Shown: positions 17,385 to 27,838 of the stretch, piece by piece
How the letters are laid out: the number at the start of each line of letters is the position of its first letter
Numbering within the stretch: the first letter of the stretch is position 1
DNA from: Saprospiraceae bacterium
Lineage (GTDB): Bacteria; Bacteroidota; Bacteroidia; Chitinophagales; Saprospiraceae
Assembly: GCA_016787345.1 (NCBI GenBank)
Contig: JAEUUU010000155.1
Location: 1 to 60,784, forward strand
Length of the DNA: 60,784 bases
Reading direction: 5' to 3'
The notes under the pieces: model-generated
The model's input: the letters and a program-made list of their open reading frames with translations, nothing else
Told to the model about the DNA's origin: nothing
Databases searched by the model: none
Position numbers and translations under genes: made by a program

Positions 17385-17879
17385 ATGAAGAATTTGCTTT
17401 GGAGTATCTCTGTTTTAAGTCTCTTGCTGTTTGCTGCCTGCCAGTCGAAAGACGCCAGCCTTGCCACTCAGATTACGGAACAAGCCGCGGCTGCAGAAGC
17501 CAATGTGCCGGAATTTACCACCACGGGTACTAATCTGAGCAATCTGGTCGATCAGGTGCAAAAAGTACCCGATGCGTTGAAAAAAGATACTGCTTCGAAC
17601 TACGAACTCGTCCAACGCCGCATCGTTACGTTCCAGCCGAAATACGACAAATTGAACGGCGACTACGAAAGCCTGCTTCAGCAGATGAAGACCCTGTCGG
17701 CCGATTATGCGGCGGGTAAGATCGGAACCGACGAGGCCAAGAAAAAATACGATGAAATCAGCGCAGAGCTGAAAAGTATTGGCGAACACCTGAAAAGTTA
17801 TCAGGAGACCTACAACCAGTTTTCGGCCGATTATGCCAAGATGATGGCCGATTTCAAAGGCAGTACGGAGTCGAACTAA
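17385..17879 (+). CDS. Small coiled-coil lipoprotein
   Basis: A 164-residue lipoprotein. A hydrophobic signal ends in the lipobox FAAC (Cys at residue 19), followed by QSKDAS. The mature part is almost wholly helical and charged, with heptad-like patterns at residues about 75-155, predicting a coiled-coil rod anchored to a membrane. No family was recognised. It is preceded by a predicted -7 element and followed by 243 bp with only a short GC-rich hairpin-like stretch and the leader of the next gene, so it is likely monocistronic. Confidence 0.75.
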   Translation: MKNLLWSISVLSLLLFAACQSKDASLATQITEQAAAAEANVPEFTTTGTNLSNLVDQVQKVPDALKKDTASNYELVQRRIVTFQPKYDKLNGDYESLLQQMKTLSADYAAGKIGTDEAKKKYDEISAELKSIGEHLKSYQETYNQFSADYAKMMADFKGSTESN

Positions 17880-18122
17880 GGTTTTTTTGTTTAAAAATAT
17901 TCCCGGCATGATGAAGCCGGCTTACCATGAGTCATTCCGGTACACGGGATGGCTCATGGCGCTTCAGGGCTGATTTTTTGATTCGTATGGGTTTCGTAAG
18001 TGGCTGCTTTAACCAAACGCCGGCCGGATTTTTTGTGTGCAAATAGCGATGCAGCGAAAACTCTGGCTGCCGAATCCTGCATTTTGCCTTTTTTTGCTTC
18101 GGCTTTTCCAAACATCACAAAA

Positions 18123-18542
18123 ATGCGATTGTCGTTCCTGTTCTTTTGCCTGGCTATTCTTGCCCCTGTTTTCCTTTCTGCACAAACTTCCACCCCGGCC
18201 GCGGCCATTGATCCGCGCTTGTACGAGGTATACGAAAAAGACTATCTCGAACGCCTGCGCACGGAACAACCTACCCTGATTCTGCGCTGGAATTTTTACC
18301 TGGACAATGCCTTCGTCGTCAGTGAATACCCCACCGACAAAGGCGATATGGGCCAATTGCCCGAACTGCAAATCACTGATCCCGAACATTTTAATATCTT
18401 GTTGATCGAACGGGACCAACCCACTGCCCGCGATTGGGACAAACCTGTGTTCTACCGCATTGCCGGCACGAACAAGATACTGATGTACTGGTCGGGCAAA
18501 GATTTTAACCGTAAATTCAGCGAGTGGCTCGCGAGCCGTTGA
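18123..18542 (+). CDS. Small secreted protein of unknown function
   Basis: A 139-residue protein. ATG 18123 gives a textbook signal peptide (MRLSFLFFCLAILAPVFLSAQ); the frame extends up to 18000 but those residues are not signal-like. The mature domain (about 115 residues) has mixed helix and strand with conserved-looking aromatic positions (LRWNFYLDNAFVV, VFYRIAGTNKILMYWSG). No family was recognised. It ends 43 bp before the giant SprB-like gene and could share its transcript. Confidence 0.7.
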   Translation: MRLSFLFFCLAILAPVFLSAQTSTPAAAIDPRLYEVYEKDYLERLRTEQPTLILRWNFYLDNAFVVSEYPTDKGDMGQLPELQITDPEHFNILLIERDQPTARDWDKPVFYRIAGTNKILMYWSGKDFNRKFSEWLASR

Positions 18543-18585
18543 GGTCGCTATACCTAACCAATCCTTCTCTCCTTTTTGCTGCAAC

Positions 18586-21500
18586 ATGAAAAAACTGCTG
18601 CTTCTGCTGCTCCTCTTTGCGACGGCTTCGCTGGCTTTCGGCCAAAACTATATCATGAGCAATGCGCCGATCACGGATTGTTCGGGGACTTTTTACGATC
18701 CGGGCGGCCCTTCGGCCAATTATAGCAACAACCAGAATTTTACTGCCACGATCTGCTCCGACGGTACCAATGGCACCCACGTCCGCCTGAGTTTTTCGGG
18801 CGCCGATCTCGCAACGGGCGACCTGTTGTGTTTTTACGACGGCACCACGACGGCAGCGCCGCTTTTGTCGTGCTCCGACGATTACTCGCCCGGCCAACCC
18901 TTTGTGGTACAGGCCACGGCGGCGAATCCCAGCGGGTGCATCACGGTGAGTTTTATTTCTAATGGTAGCGGCGTTGCATCCGGCTGGGCAGCCTCTATTT
19001 CCTGCGTGCCGTCGTGCCAGCAGGTATTGGCCGACCTGGTCTCGACCAATCCTGCCGCGGTACCGGCCGACACCGGCTGGATCGACATTTGCCCCGGTCA
19101 GCGGGTGTTTTTCAACGGGCAGGGCGTTTATCCGCAAAATAATTTTGCCTACCCGCAGTCGGACCTGACCACCACTTTCGAATGGAACTTTGGCGACGGC
19201 GACATTTCGTACGGCCCCAATACCTCGCACCGTTTCGACGAGCCGGGCGGCTACTACGTCCAACTGGTGCTGATCGACGTGCAGGGCTGTCACAGCACCA
19301 ATCTGATCAATCAGCGCGTCCGGGTGGCGCCCCCGCCGGATTTCAGCCTGGTGACGGCCCCTTCGGCCATCTGCGCCGGCGACACCCTCGAACTAAGCGC
19401 CAATGTAGCCGATTCGACCGGGGCGGAAACCCTGGTGGTGATGCCCAATGCGGGCACTTTTGCCGCCGAAGGATTCCGTTCGGATTCTTTGCCTTTGCCC
19501 GACGGTACGGGTATTCCCTACGAAACGACCATTTATTTTACAGAATTCTCGCCCGGTCAGGTGCTGACCAATGCCAATGACCTGCTCAACGTCTGCGTCA
19601 ACATGGAGCACTCCTGGATGCGCGACATAGAAATCAGTCTGACCTGCCCGAACGGCCAGAGCGTCATCCTGCACGATCATCCCGGCAACTTCGGCAGCCA
19701 GGTTTTTCTGGGCGTTCCGAACGACAACGATGCCTTTTTTCCCATACCGGGCGAAGGATTTGAATATTGCTGGACGAATAACGCACCCAACGGCACCTGG
19801 ATCGAATACGCCAACAGCGTATTGCCGCCTTTCGGCGGTACCATACCGGCTGGCGATTACACCCCTTTCGATCCCTTTACCGATCTCATCGGTTGCCCGC
19901 TCAATGGCGAATGGACCATCACGGTAACCGACCTCTGGCCCATTGACAACGGATTTATTTTTTCCTGGGGGATTACGTTCGATCCGGCGCTTTACCCTGA
20001 TATCGAAACCTTCCAGCCGCAGTTTGTCAATTGGGGCTGGAACAGCCATCCTTCCATTTTTTACAGCAATTCCGATTCCATCGCCGCTTCGCCGCAAAAT
20101 GCGGGGACAGCCGGGTATCTGTTCAGCGTGACGGATGCTTTCGGCTGCACCTGGAATACGACCGTCACGGTGCCGGTGTTGCCGCCGACGCACCCCAATT
20201 GCCATACTTGCCAGGAGCAGTACAATGAATTGCCCGATACCTTCCTCTGCGCAGGCTCATCGATCATGCTCGACGGTGCATTCAACGGACAGACGCCGCA
20301 GGAGATTCGTTTTGAAGCTTTTCCCGACTACCCGGTGGGTAACGGCAACCACCCGCACAGCAACCCTTACGTATCGCCGATCGCTGTGAGCAGTCTGGGT
20401 TTCAACACCCTGACCAGTCCGACAACCCAGATTGCCTCTATTTGTATCGATATAGAAACGGATTTCGATGCAGACCTGAACATTTACCTGCGATCACCCG
20501 ACAATAAAACCCTGGAACTCTCGACCGGTAACGGCGGGGCGGGAGACAATTACAAAATCACTTGTTTTTCGCCCGTGGCTTCTACACCAATAGTGGGGCA
20601 GGCGGCGCCTTTTAATGGAACTTACCAGCCGGAAGGCAACTGGAACAACCTGAACAACGCCGCCATCAACGGCGACTGGAAACTGCTGGTGTCCGATGGT
20701 TTCGGCGTCAATCAGTTGGGCAGGGTCAAATGGTGGAGTATCAGTTTTAACGTGCCGACCAATGTAACGTACACCTGGACCAACTCCGCGACCCTGAGCT
20801 GCAACAACTGTCCCACACCGACGGCTTTGCCGCTCAATTCTGCGACTTACGTCATGACGGCGGTCGACAATTTTGCCTGTATACACCGCGATACGGCGAC
20901 GGTGACGGTCGGTAGCTTTTATCCCGCTCCGGGCAATCTGGATGCCGCGATCGGCGCGCCCGGTACACTGGTCTGGACCTGGACGGCCGTTCCCGGCGCT
21001 TCAGGCTACGAAGTCAATGTCAACGGCGCCGGCTGGCAAGCCGCCAACGGCACCCTGAGCCACACGGTGTCGGGTCTGTCGGCCGGTGATCTGGTCAATA
21101 TCATGGTGCGTGCGCAAGGCGGCAACCCCAACTGCCCGCCCTCCGTTGCAATCGGTTCGGAAACTTATTTCAGTTGCACGCTGGTGGCAACCTTGAGTTC
21201 TCAAACCCCGGCCTTGTGTTTTGGCACGGCCACTGGTTCGGTTGTTATCACAACCACCGGCGCAGCCGGCGCCCCGGTATTTATTCCCGACGGCAACGGC
21301 CCGGTACAGTCCAGCGGTACCTTTCAGAACTTTTTCACCGCCGGCGCGCATTTTGTCATCGTACAGGACACCAGCGGCTGCCGAGATACCGTCGATTTTG
21401 TAATCACGGAGCCAACCCAACTCAGCGTCGACGCGGTAGCTACCGACGTACTGTGTTTCAACGACGACAACGGTTCGGTGACGGCCAATACCCAGGGCGG

Positions 21501-24500
21501 TACACCGATGTACACCTTTGCCTGGCAAACCTGTGCCGGTGTATCTGCCGGCGCTGGACAAACCTTGAACAACCTGGTTGCCGGTTGTTATCGCGTGACG
21601 GTTACCGACGCCAACGGATGCACGGCGACTGACAGCGATGTAATCGATCAACCTACGGCTTTTGTTTTCAGTTCGACACAGGATTCGGTCAATTGTTTCG
21701 GCGCCAGCGATGGGGGCGCCACGCTCAACGTGACCGGCGGCACGCCGGGATACACTTTCAAATGGGACAACGGAGAACTCACACAAACGGCTGTTGCGCT
21801 CAATGCCGGCTTTCACTCCGTGACCGTGACCGATGCAAACGGCTGCAAAGCGGTGACCCTCGTTCAGGTCCTGCAACCCACTCAACTGACGATTACCAGC
21901 ACCACGGCGACCGATGTCGCCTGTTTTGGACAAAATAATGGCTCCGCGACGGTCACTGTGACCGGAGGGACTACTCCTTATTCGTACTTCTGGACCGGGG
22001 CACAAACCAATGCCACGGCAAACAACTTGCCGGCCGGCCCATACAGCGTAACCGTAAGCGATTTTCACAATTGTACGGCCGTGGGTTCCGCGGTAGTCGG
22101 TTCGCCGACGCAACTGGTCGCGCAGTTCTCCTCGGTAACCAACGAGCAATGCGGCGGCGCTTGCGACGGCGCCGCGAGTATTCAGGTCAGCGGCGGCGTC
22201 ATGCCCTATGATTATCAATGGAATAACCCGAACGTGCCCGATGGCAATCCCACGGCCACGAACCTTTGTCCGGGTAATTATGTCGTCACGATCATGGACG
22301 ACAGCGGTTGTACGACCACGGTCACTACGGACGTGCAAGCTGCCGTGCCTATGATTGTCAATATTTCCGTCGTCCAGCCTTTGTGCGCCAATAATGCCAA
22401 CGGCACCCTCACCGCCACGATTTCCGGCGGCGCCATGCCTTACCAAACCGTTTGGAGTACCGGATCGAACATGCCTGTTATTCCAAATTACGCCTGCGGA
22501 CAATCATATACACTCACCGTTACGGATGCCCAGGGCTGTACTTCCACACAAACGCTGCCCAACGCACCCTGTCCGGGTTTGCTCGAAATTACCAGTATCG
22601 CGCCGACACCGGCCTTGTGCAATGGCGACGCCAACGGGCAAATTGCCGTCACGGCGAGCGGCGGTACAGGTACCTTGAATTACCTCTGGAACGACCCCAA
22701 CCAGCAATTCGGTCCCTTTGCGTTCAACCTCACGGCGGGGCCTTACATCGTTACTGTTACAGATGCCAACGGCTGCAGCCTTACCGCTACGGCTACTGTC
22801 GACGAACCCGACCCGCTGACGGCCGTCATTACGCCGACCAATGCCAAATGCTTTGGCGAAAGTTCGGGCTCGGCACTGGCGGTCGCGAGCGGCGGCACCG
22901 GCCCTTACAACTACAACTGGAATGTGCCGCAAACCGGGCCTGAGATCATTAATTTGCCTGCCGGCGTGTACTCACTAACCGTAACCGATGCCAACAATTG
23001 CCAGTTCTCCGGCGTCACGGCAACGGTTGGGCAGCCTTCCTCAGCCGTGCAGATGAGCGTCAGTCAAACCCTTATCGCCTGTTATAATATTGATCAAAAT
23101 ACTGCCCAGGCAGCCGCCTCTGGTGGCAACGGCGCGCCGTTCAGTTACATGTGGAGCAATGGCCAGACCACGGCTGCTGCCACCGGTCTGAATGCCGACC
23201 TTTCGTACAGCGTCACGGCCAGCGATGCCCAGGGTTGCTCGGCGGTACAAAGTCTGGAACTGGACGAACTGGACAGTATCGCCGTAAACGTCGCCTTTAC
23301 CCAACCCAACTGTGCAGGCGCAGCGGATGGCCAGGCGGCTGTCAACTTTATCGAAGGTGGCATCGGAGGCGGAATTATCAATAACTACCTCTATACCTGG
23401 AATATACCGGGCGCCACGGGTGTCAGTTTTGTCGATGGTTTGTCGGCAGGTACCCCTTATTCCGTCACGGCATCCGATGCGCAGGGCTGTACGGGCACTT
23501 TTGCTTTCAGCCTCACCGACCCGGTGCCCATCGTGGTAGTGGCCGCGGCCAACAACGTGACCTGTGCAGGATTTTCCGACGGCACGGCCACGGTGACTTC
23601 CGTTCAAAGCAATCAGGACGTGACCGGGTACGTGTGGAGTAATGGCGAAACCACGAAGCAGATAACCGGCTTGCCCGCGGGTACTTACACGGTCACTGTG
23701 ACCAATGCGAACAGTTGCACCGGCCTGGCCTCGGTTGTTGTGGAAGAACCTTTGCCGCTGAACCTCGATTTTGAAGTGGACGAGATCAAGTGCGCCGGCG
23801 ACAGCAATGCGACCATTCAGGTCAATGTAGCCGGTGGTACGCCTGAATATCAATTATTGTGGAATACCGGCGATCAGCAGGACGAACTGAGCGGCATCGG
23901 TCCCGGCGTCTACATCATTACGGTAACAGACGCCAACAACTGCGTACTGGTCGATTCGATGCGGGTCATTTCTCCCGATCCGCTGAACATAGGCCTCGAA
24001 ACCTTTGATGTCGATTGTTTTGGCGAAACTAACGGGCGGATCAAAATTACCGTCATAGGGGGCGAATTGCCCTACCGATACAGCCTCGACGGCGGCCCCT
24101 TCATGGGCACTTCCACTTTTATTCAGGTGCCGCCGGGGGCGCATACCGTGGTGGTGCGCGATGCCAACGGCTGTACCAATTCGGCCACGGATACCATTCA
24201 GCAACCGCTGCCTGTCGAAGTATTTATCGGTATCGACACGACCATTCTTTTCGGAGAATCGCTCCTGCTCGAAGCCGAGGTCGCCAATGCCGTGGGTATG
24301 CCCGTTTTCCAATGGCAAAGCGCGCTGGCGGATACGCTGGTGTGTCTAGATTCGCTCGATTGCTATTCCATACTTGTTCAGCCGGAATACGGCAATGTGT
24401 ACAAACTCACGGTGATTGATGAAAACAACTGTCGCGGCTATGCTCAAATACAGGTACAGGTAGAGAAGCCACGGGGCATTTTTGTGCCCACCGGATTTAC

Positions 24501-24768
24501 GCCCAACGGAGATTTTAATAACGACCTGCTGGTTGTTTATGGCAAAACACGCACCGTCCGTCAAATCACCTCTTTCCGCGTCTACGACCGCTGGGGCGAG
24601 CTCGTGTGGGAAGACAAAAATTTCCCGATCAACGACGACAACCGCGGCTGGGACGGCAACTTCCGGGGAGAAGCCTGCCAGTCGGGCGTTTACATCTGGA
24701 CAGCCGAAGTGGAATACCTCGACGGCTACACCGAAACGGCCAAAGGCCACACGACTCTGATTCGCTGA
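18586..24768 (+). CDS. Giant T9SS cargo protein with CUB, PKD, P-domains and SprB repeats
   Basis: A 2060-residue surface protein. In order: signal peptide (1-20), CUB-like domain (about 25-140), PKD domain with the FEWNFGDGD motif (about 190-250), two proprotein-convertase P-domain-like modules (about 280-470 and 575-722), a fibronectin III-like domain (about 779-861), 13 SprB-type repeats (about 865-1875, each with a Cys near the start and a GCT/NGC end), and a gliding-motility-type (type B) T9SS sorting domain (about 1966-2060, with FVPTGFTPNGD, RVYDRWGELVW and GWDGNFRG). It is probably exported by T9SS and held on the surface as an adhesin. The adjacent PorP/SprF gene is the usual partner. 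Confidence 0.9.
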   Translation: MKKLLLLLLLFATASLAFGQNYIMSNAPITDCSGTFYDPGGPSANYSNNQNFTATICSDGTNGTHVRLSFSGADLATGDLLCFYDGTTTAAPLLSCSDDYSPGQPFVVQATAANPSGCITVSFISNGSGVASGWAASISCVPSCQQVLADLVSTNPAAVPADTGWIDICPGQRVFFNGQGVYPQNNFAYPQSDLTTTFEWNFGDGDISYGPNTSHRFDEPGGYYVQLVLIDVQGCHSTNLINQRVRVAPPPDFSLVTAPSAICAGDTLELSANVADSTGAETLVVMPNAGTFAAEGFRSDSLPLPDGTGIPYETTIYFTEFSPGQVLTNANDLLNVCVNMEHSWMRDIEISLTCPNGQSVILHDHPGNFGSQVFLGVPNDNDAFFPIPGEGFEYCWTNNAPNGTWIEYANSVLPPFGGTIPAGDYTPFDPFTDLIGCPLNGEWTITVTDLWPIDNGFIFSWGITFDPALYPDIETFQPQFVNWGWNSHPSIFYSNSDSIAASPQNAGTAGYLFSVTDAFGCTWNTTVTVPVLPPTHPNCHTCQEQYNELPDTFLCAGSSIMLDGAFNGQTPQEIRFEAFPDYPVGNGNHPHSNPYVSPIAVSSLGFNTLTSPTTQIASICIDIETDFDADLNIYLRSPDNKTLELSTGNGGAGDNYKITCFSPVASTPIVGQAAPFNGTYQPEGNWNNLNNAAINGDWKLLVSDGFGVNQLGRVKWWSISFNVPTNVTYTWTNSATLSCNNCPTPTALPLNSATYVMTAVDNFACIHRDTATVTVGSFYPAPGNLDAAIGAPGTLVWTWTAVPGASGYEVNVNGAGWQAANGTLSHTVSGLSAGDLVNIMVRAQGGNPNCPPSVAIGSETYFSCTLVATLSSQTPALCFGTATGSVVITTTGAAGAPVFIPDGNGPVQSSGTFQNFFTAGAHFVIVQDTSGCRDTVDFVITEPTQLSVDAVATDVLCFNDDNGSVTANTQGGTPMYTFAWQTCAGVSAGAGQTLNNLVAGCYRVTVTDANGCTATDSDVIDQPTAFVFSSTQDSVNCFGASDGGATLNVTGGTPGYTFKWDNGELTQTAVALNAGFHSVTVTDANGCKAVTLVQVLQPTQLTITSTTATDVACFGQNNGSATVTVTGGTTPYSYFWTGAQTNATANNLPAGPYSVTVSDFHNCTAVGSAVVGSPTQLVAQFSSVTNEQCGGACDGAASIQVSGGVMPYDYQWNNPNVPDGNPTATNLCPGNYVVTIMDDSGCTTTVTTDVQAAVPMIVNISVVQPLCANNANGTLTATISGGAMPYQTVWSTGSNMPVIPNYACGQSYTLTVTDAQGCTSTQTLPNAPCPGLLEITSIAPTPALCNGDANGQIAVTASGGTGTLNYLWNDPNQQFGPFAFNLTAGPYIVTVTDANGCSLTATATVDEPDPLTAVITPTNAKCFGESSGSALAVASGGTGPYNYNWNVPQTGPEIINLPAGVYSLTVTDANNCQFSGVTATVGQPSSAVQMSVSQTLIACYNIDQNTAQAAASGGNGAPFSYMWSNGQTTAAATGLNADLSYSVTASDAQGCSAVQSLELDELDSIAVNVAFTQPNCAGAADGQAAVNFIEGGIGGGIINNYLYTWNIPGATGVSFVDGLSAGTPYSVTASDAQGCTGTFAFSLTDPVPIVVVAAANNVTCAGFSDGTATVTSVQSNQDVTGYVWSNGETTKQITGLPAGTYTVTVTNANSCTGLASVVVEEPLPLNLDFEVDEIKCAGDSNATIQVNVAGGTPEYQLLWNTGDQQDELSGIGPGVYIITVTDANNCVLVDSMRVISPDPLNIGLETFDVDCFGETNGRIKITVIGGELPYRYSLDGGPFMGTSTFIQVPPGAHTVVVRDANGCTNSATDTIQQPLPVEVFIGIDTTILFGESLLLEAEVANAVGMPVFQWQSALADTLVCLDSLDCYSILVQPEYGNVYKLTVIDENNCRGYAQIQVQVEKPRGIFVPTGFTPNGDFNNDLLVVYGKTRTVRQITSFRVYDRWGELVWEDKNFPINDDNRGWDGNFRGEACQSGVYIWTAEVEYLDGYTETAKGHTTLIR
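21178..24210 (+). repeat. 13 SprB-type protein repeats
   Basis: Coding repeats of about 75-85 residues. Each starts with a short CF/CN/CAG motif plus a GS or GT, and contains GG.PYTY.W and a VTDANGC-type end. They are diverged, unlike the DNA-level similar repeats of the other giant gene. Confidence 0.8.
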
Positions 24769-24833
24769 TTTTGTTAAACACCTTTTATGTTAACCGTTTT
24801 CTCCGAAATTAACGCCGCTAAATAACCCTCCTC

Positions 24834-25895
24834 ATGCGCTATAACTACACTCCTGTCTTGTTCCTTCTGGCCGTCCTGTTGTCGGCAAGCACCGCTTCTT
24901 TTGCTCAGGACCCGCGTTTTTCACAATATTACGCTTCGCCCTGGAACCTCAATCCGGCCATGACCGGCGTTTTTTCCGGTAAATGGCGCGTCACGGCCAA
25001 CTACCGCGACCAATGGGGAAGCATCCTCGGCGATACGCCGTTTCGCACCTATTCCGCTGCCGCCGACCTGCGCGTCAACGTTGGCGGGGGCGATGATTAT
25101 GCCGCTTTCGGGATCGGCGCCATGCACGACGAGGCTGGCGTAGCCCGCTATGCACAAAACAAAGCGCATCTGGGCGGCGGCTTTATCAAACAACTGTCGG
25201 GCGGCCGCTACCAGGCCGAGCACTACCTCTCGGCCGGAGCGCAGTTGGGTTTTGGGCAAAATTCGGTCGACTGGAGCCGGCTTTGGTTTACCCGGCAGTT
25301 TGACAACGTCAATGAAATTCCGGATGGGAATCTTTCCAACGGAGAACCTTCGATGAATGCCAACTCCGGCGTGTACCTCGATTTCAACGCCGGTCTGCTC
25401 TGGTACGTTCTGTTTGGCGAAGGCGGCTTTTTTTATGCCGGCGGCGCTATGCACCACCTCAACTCGCCCAATATCGCGCTGACGGACAACGGCAACGAAA
25501 CGTTGTATTCCCGCTGGTCGGGTCACGTGGGCGGCCAATTGCCCGTTACGGAAAATTTCAGCCTGCTGCCCGGCGCCCTGGTGATGAAACAAGGGCCCGC
25601 TTTTGAAACCGATTTTGGTCTCAATCTTCGCTATTCCAACAACGATTACAACGAACTGGCCCTCCGCGCCGGCGCCTGGGCACGCCTGGGCAACCGCCTC
25701 GACAAAGGTATTCAGGCCGACGCCGTCACGATCGTCGGGATGCTCGAACTCGAACGCTGGATGCTGGGCCTGAGCTACGATATCACCGTTTCGTCGCTGG
25801 CTGGCGCCAACAATTCGCGCGGTGCGTTTGAAGTATCGCTGACTTATTTTCACCCCGAATACCGCCGCGGCCGCGTAGAATGCCCACGTTTTTAA
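24834..25895 (+). CDS. PorP/SprF-family type IX secretion membrane protein
   Basis: A 353-residue outer-membrane protein with a signal peptide (cleavage after SFAQ, about residue 24). It opens with the family hallmark DPRFSQYYASPWNLNPAMTG, continues with the NYRDQWGSI segment, and is followed by about 14 beta strands. In gliding Bacteroidota SprF-type proteins are needed to place their SprB-type partner on the surface; the pairing directly downstream of the SprB-repeat gene (65 bp) fits that role. The end is aromatic-poor (VECPRF), slightly unusual for a barrel. Confidence 0.88.
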   Translation: MRYNYTPVLFLLAVLLSASTASFAQDPRFSQYYASPWNLNPAMTGVFSGKWRVTANYRDQWGSILGDTPFRTYSAAADLRVNVGGGDDYAAFGIGAMHDEAGVARYAQNKAHLGGGFIKQLSGGRYQAEHYLSAGAQLGFGQNSVDWSRLWFTRQFDNVNEIPDGNLSNGEPSMNANSGVYLDFNAGLLWYVLFGEGGFFYAGGAMHHLNSPNIALTDNGNETLYSRWSGHVGGQLPVTENFSLLPGALVMKQGPAFETDFGLNLRYSNNDYNELALRAGAWARLGNRLDKGIQADAVTIVGMLELERWMLGLSYDITVSSLAGANNSRGAFEVSLTYFHPEYRRGRVECPRF

Positions 25896-25914
25896 ACTTT
25901 AACCGCCGTTTACC

Positions 25915-27810
25915 ATGAAAATCAAGCTGCTTTTTTTGTTGTTGATCATTGTCAACAGTCTCACGGCCCAGGGTCTGAAAATTACCCCGGAAAGACCCCA
26001 GGCCGGGCAAACAATCACGTTTGAATACGACCTGACCCGCGGTCCGCTGAAAGCGTATGCACAGGAGGCCGCCGTGCAGGTGATGGAATTTTCGGAAAAC
26101 GGCACGCCCGAATCCCGCCCGGCCTGGGTATCGAACGACGGCAAAACCCTCAGCGGTACGATCCGGCCCGCCGCGGCAACCCTGGGGCTGGTGCTGCATT
26201 TTACCGGCGGCGAACATTGGGACAACAACAATGCCGCGGGGTACTACGTCCTGATTTGCCAACCCGACGGACAACCGCTGCCCGAGAGCCGGGCGGCAAA
26301 AGTGGCTTTCCACAGCCGTTGGGGCAGCCTCGTAGAACTGGAAAACAAGCCGGCCTCCAACCTGGCTTTGCTCGACGAAGAATTCGCAGACCACCCCGAC
26401 CTGAAGAAAAAATACTTCCCGCAATACGTATCGGCGCTTCTTTCCGTCAAACGCGGCGACGAAGGCAAACAGGCCGCTCTGGCCCTGCTCGATCAGGTCG
26501 TCAGCGATCCCGGCACCACGGAGAAAAACCTGCAGGCTGCCGTTCGCCTGTTGGACCGCATCCAGGAAAGCGCGCGCGCTAACGCGCTGAAAGAACGCCT
26601 GCGCAAAGAATATCCGCAGGGCTTGCAGGTACAGCAAGACCGCCAGGCTGCAATCCAGTTGCAAAACGACCTGACTGCCCGCGAACAGATGATCGCCGAC
26701 TATGTCAGCAGTTTCCCGCCGCAAACCGACGCCGATCGCGATGCCATCGACCAGATGTGGAACCGCCTGGCGACCAAATATGCCGACCAGAAACAGTGGG
26801 ACAAATTCAAGGCCGCCGGCGAAAAAATGCGCCCGCCGGCCCGCGCTTCGCTCTACAATAACATCGCCTGGGACCTGGCCGAGCACGGCGAAGACCTGAC
26901 CCAGGCCAAACTGCTCGCCGGCGAGGCCGCCAACTGGGCCAAAACCGAATACGAAACCCCCGCGCAGCCCCAACCCGCTTACCAAACGCCGCAGCGCTGG
27001 CAGACCTCGCGCGCCAACAACTTTGCCGGCTACGCCGACACTTATGCCTACGTGCTGGATAAATCGGGCGATGTAAAAAGCGCCATTTCCTGGCAGGAGC
27101 AAGCCGTGGCGCTCAGCAAAGGCGAATCGACCGACATGAACGAACGCCTGGCCAATTACCTGGAAAAAGACAAATCGCCCGAACTGCGCTACCGCCTGGA
27201 ATCATTTATCCGCAATGGACAGGCCTCGCCGGCCATGAAAACCCAGTTTAAAAAGTTATACATCTCCGAAGACCGCTCGGAAGCCGGTACGGCCGCCTAT
27301 CTCGCCGAACTGGAAAAAGCCGGTCTGCAAGGCAAACGCAAGAAACTGGCCGCGGAAATGCTCGACCGCCCCGCGCCTGCATTTACCTTGAAAAACCTGA
27401 AAGGCGAAACCGTCAGCCTCGAAAGCCTCGGCGGCAAAGTGGTGGTGATCGACTTCTGGGCAACCTGGTGCGGGCCCTGTAAAGCTTCTTTCCCTGGTAT
27501 GCAAAAAGCAGTCGATCAATACAAAAACGATCCGCAGGTCGCTTTTGTGTTCGTGGATACCTGGGAGCGGGCGCCCGACAAAGCCAAAGCTGCCGGCGAT
27601 TTTATTCAGGAGAAAAATTACACCTTCAACGTGCTGATGGATACGGAAGACAAAGTTGTTTCCGACTACGGCGTTTCCGGTATCCCTACCAAATTTGTGG
27701 TGGATAAAAACGGCCGTATCCGTTTCAAAAGCGTAGGCTTCGGAGGTGATGCCGACGCACTCGTGGAAGAGATCAATTTGATGATCGAACTGGCAAAAGC
27801 GCAGCCTTGA
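25915..27810 (+). CDS. TlpA-like thioredoxin-fold protein with long N-terminal region
   Basis: A 631-residue secreted protein. A signal peptide (1-19, ending LTAQ) is followed by an Ig-like N-terminal domain, a helical TPR-like central region (about 140-470) and a C-terminal thioredoxin domain of the TlpA/AhpC type (about 483-631), with the redox motif WCGPC (Cys519 and Cys522) and the cis-Pro GIPTKFVVDK. It probably reduces or isomerises disulfides in the periplasm, or is an outer-membrane thiol-disulfide protein. It follows the PorP gene by 19 bp, suggesting co-transcription, so it could serve disulfides in the Cys-containing SprB repeats (inference). Confidence 0.85.
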   Translation: MKIKLLFLLLIIVNSLTAQGLKITPERPQAGQTITFEYDLTRGPLKAYAQEAAVQVMEFSENGTPESRPAWVSNDGKTLSGTIRPAAATLGLVLHFTGGEHWDNNNAAGYYVLICQPDGQPLPESRAAKVAFHSRWGSLVELENKPASNLALLDEEFADHPDLKKKYFPQYVSALLSVKRGDEGKQAALALLDQVVSDPGTTEKNLQAAVRLLDRIQESARANALKERLRKEYPQGLQVQQDRQAAIQLQNDLTAREQMIADYVSSFPPQTDADRDAIDQMWNRLATKYADQKQWDKFKAAGEKMRPPARASLYNNIAWDLAEHGEDLTQAKLLAGEAANWAKTEYETPAQPQPAYQTPQRWQTSRANNFAGYADTYAYVLDKSGDVKSAISWQEQAVALSKGESTDMNERLANYLEKDKSPELRYRLESFIRNGQASPAMKTQFKKLYISEDRSEAGTAAYLAELEKAGLQGKRKKLAAEMLDRPAPAFTLKNLKGETVSLESLGGKVVVIDFWATWCGPCKASFPGMQKAVDQYKNDPQVAFVFVDTWERAPDKAKAAGDFIQEKNYTFNVLMDTEDKVVSDYGVSGIPTKFVVDKNGRIRFKSVGFGGDADALVEEINLMIELAKAQP

Positions 27811-27838
27811 CGTTTCGACGGCGTACTTTTGTCCCCGT

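Noticed and set aside
21001-22503. 500-residue minus-strand open frame in the SprB-repeat gene
   Set aside because: Shadow of the plus-strand SprB repeats.
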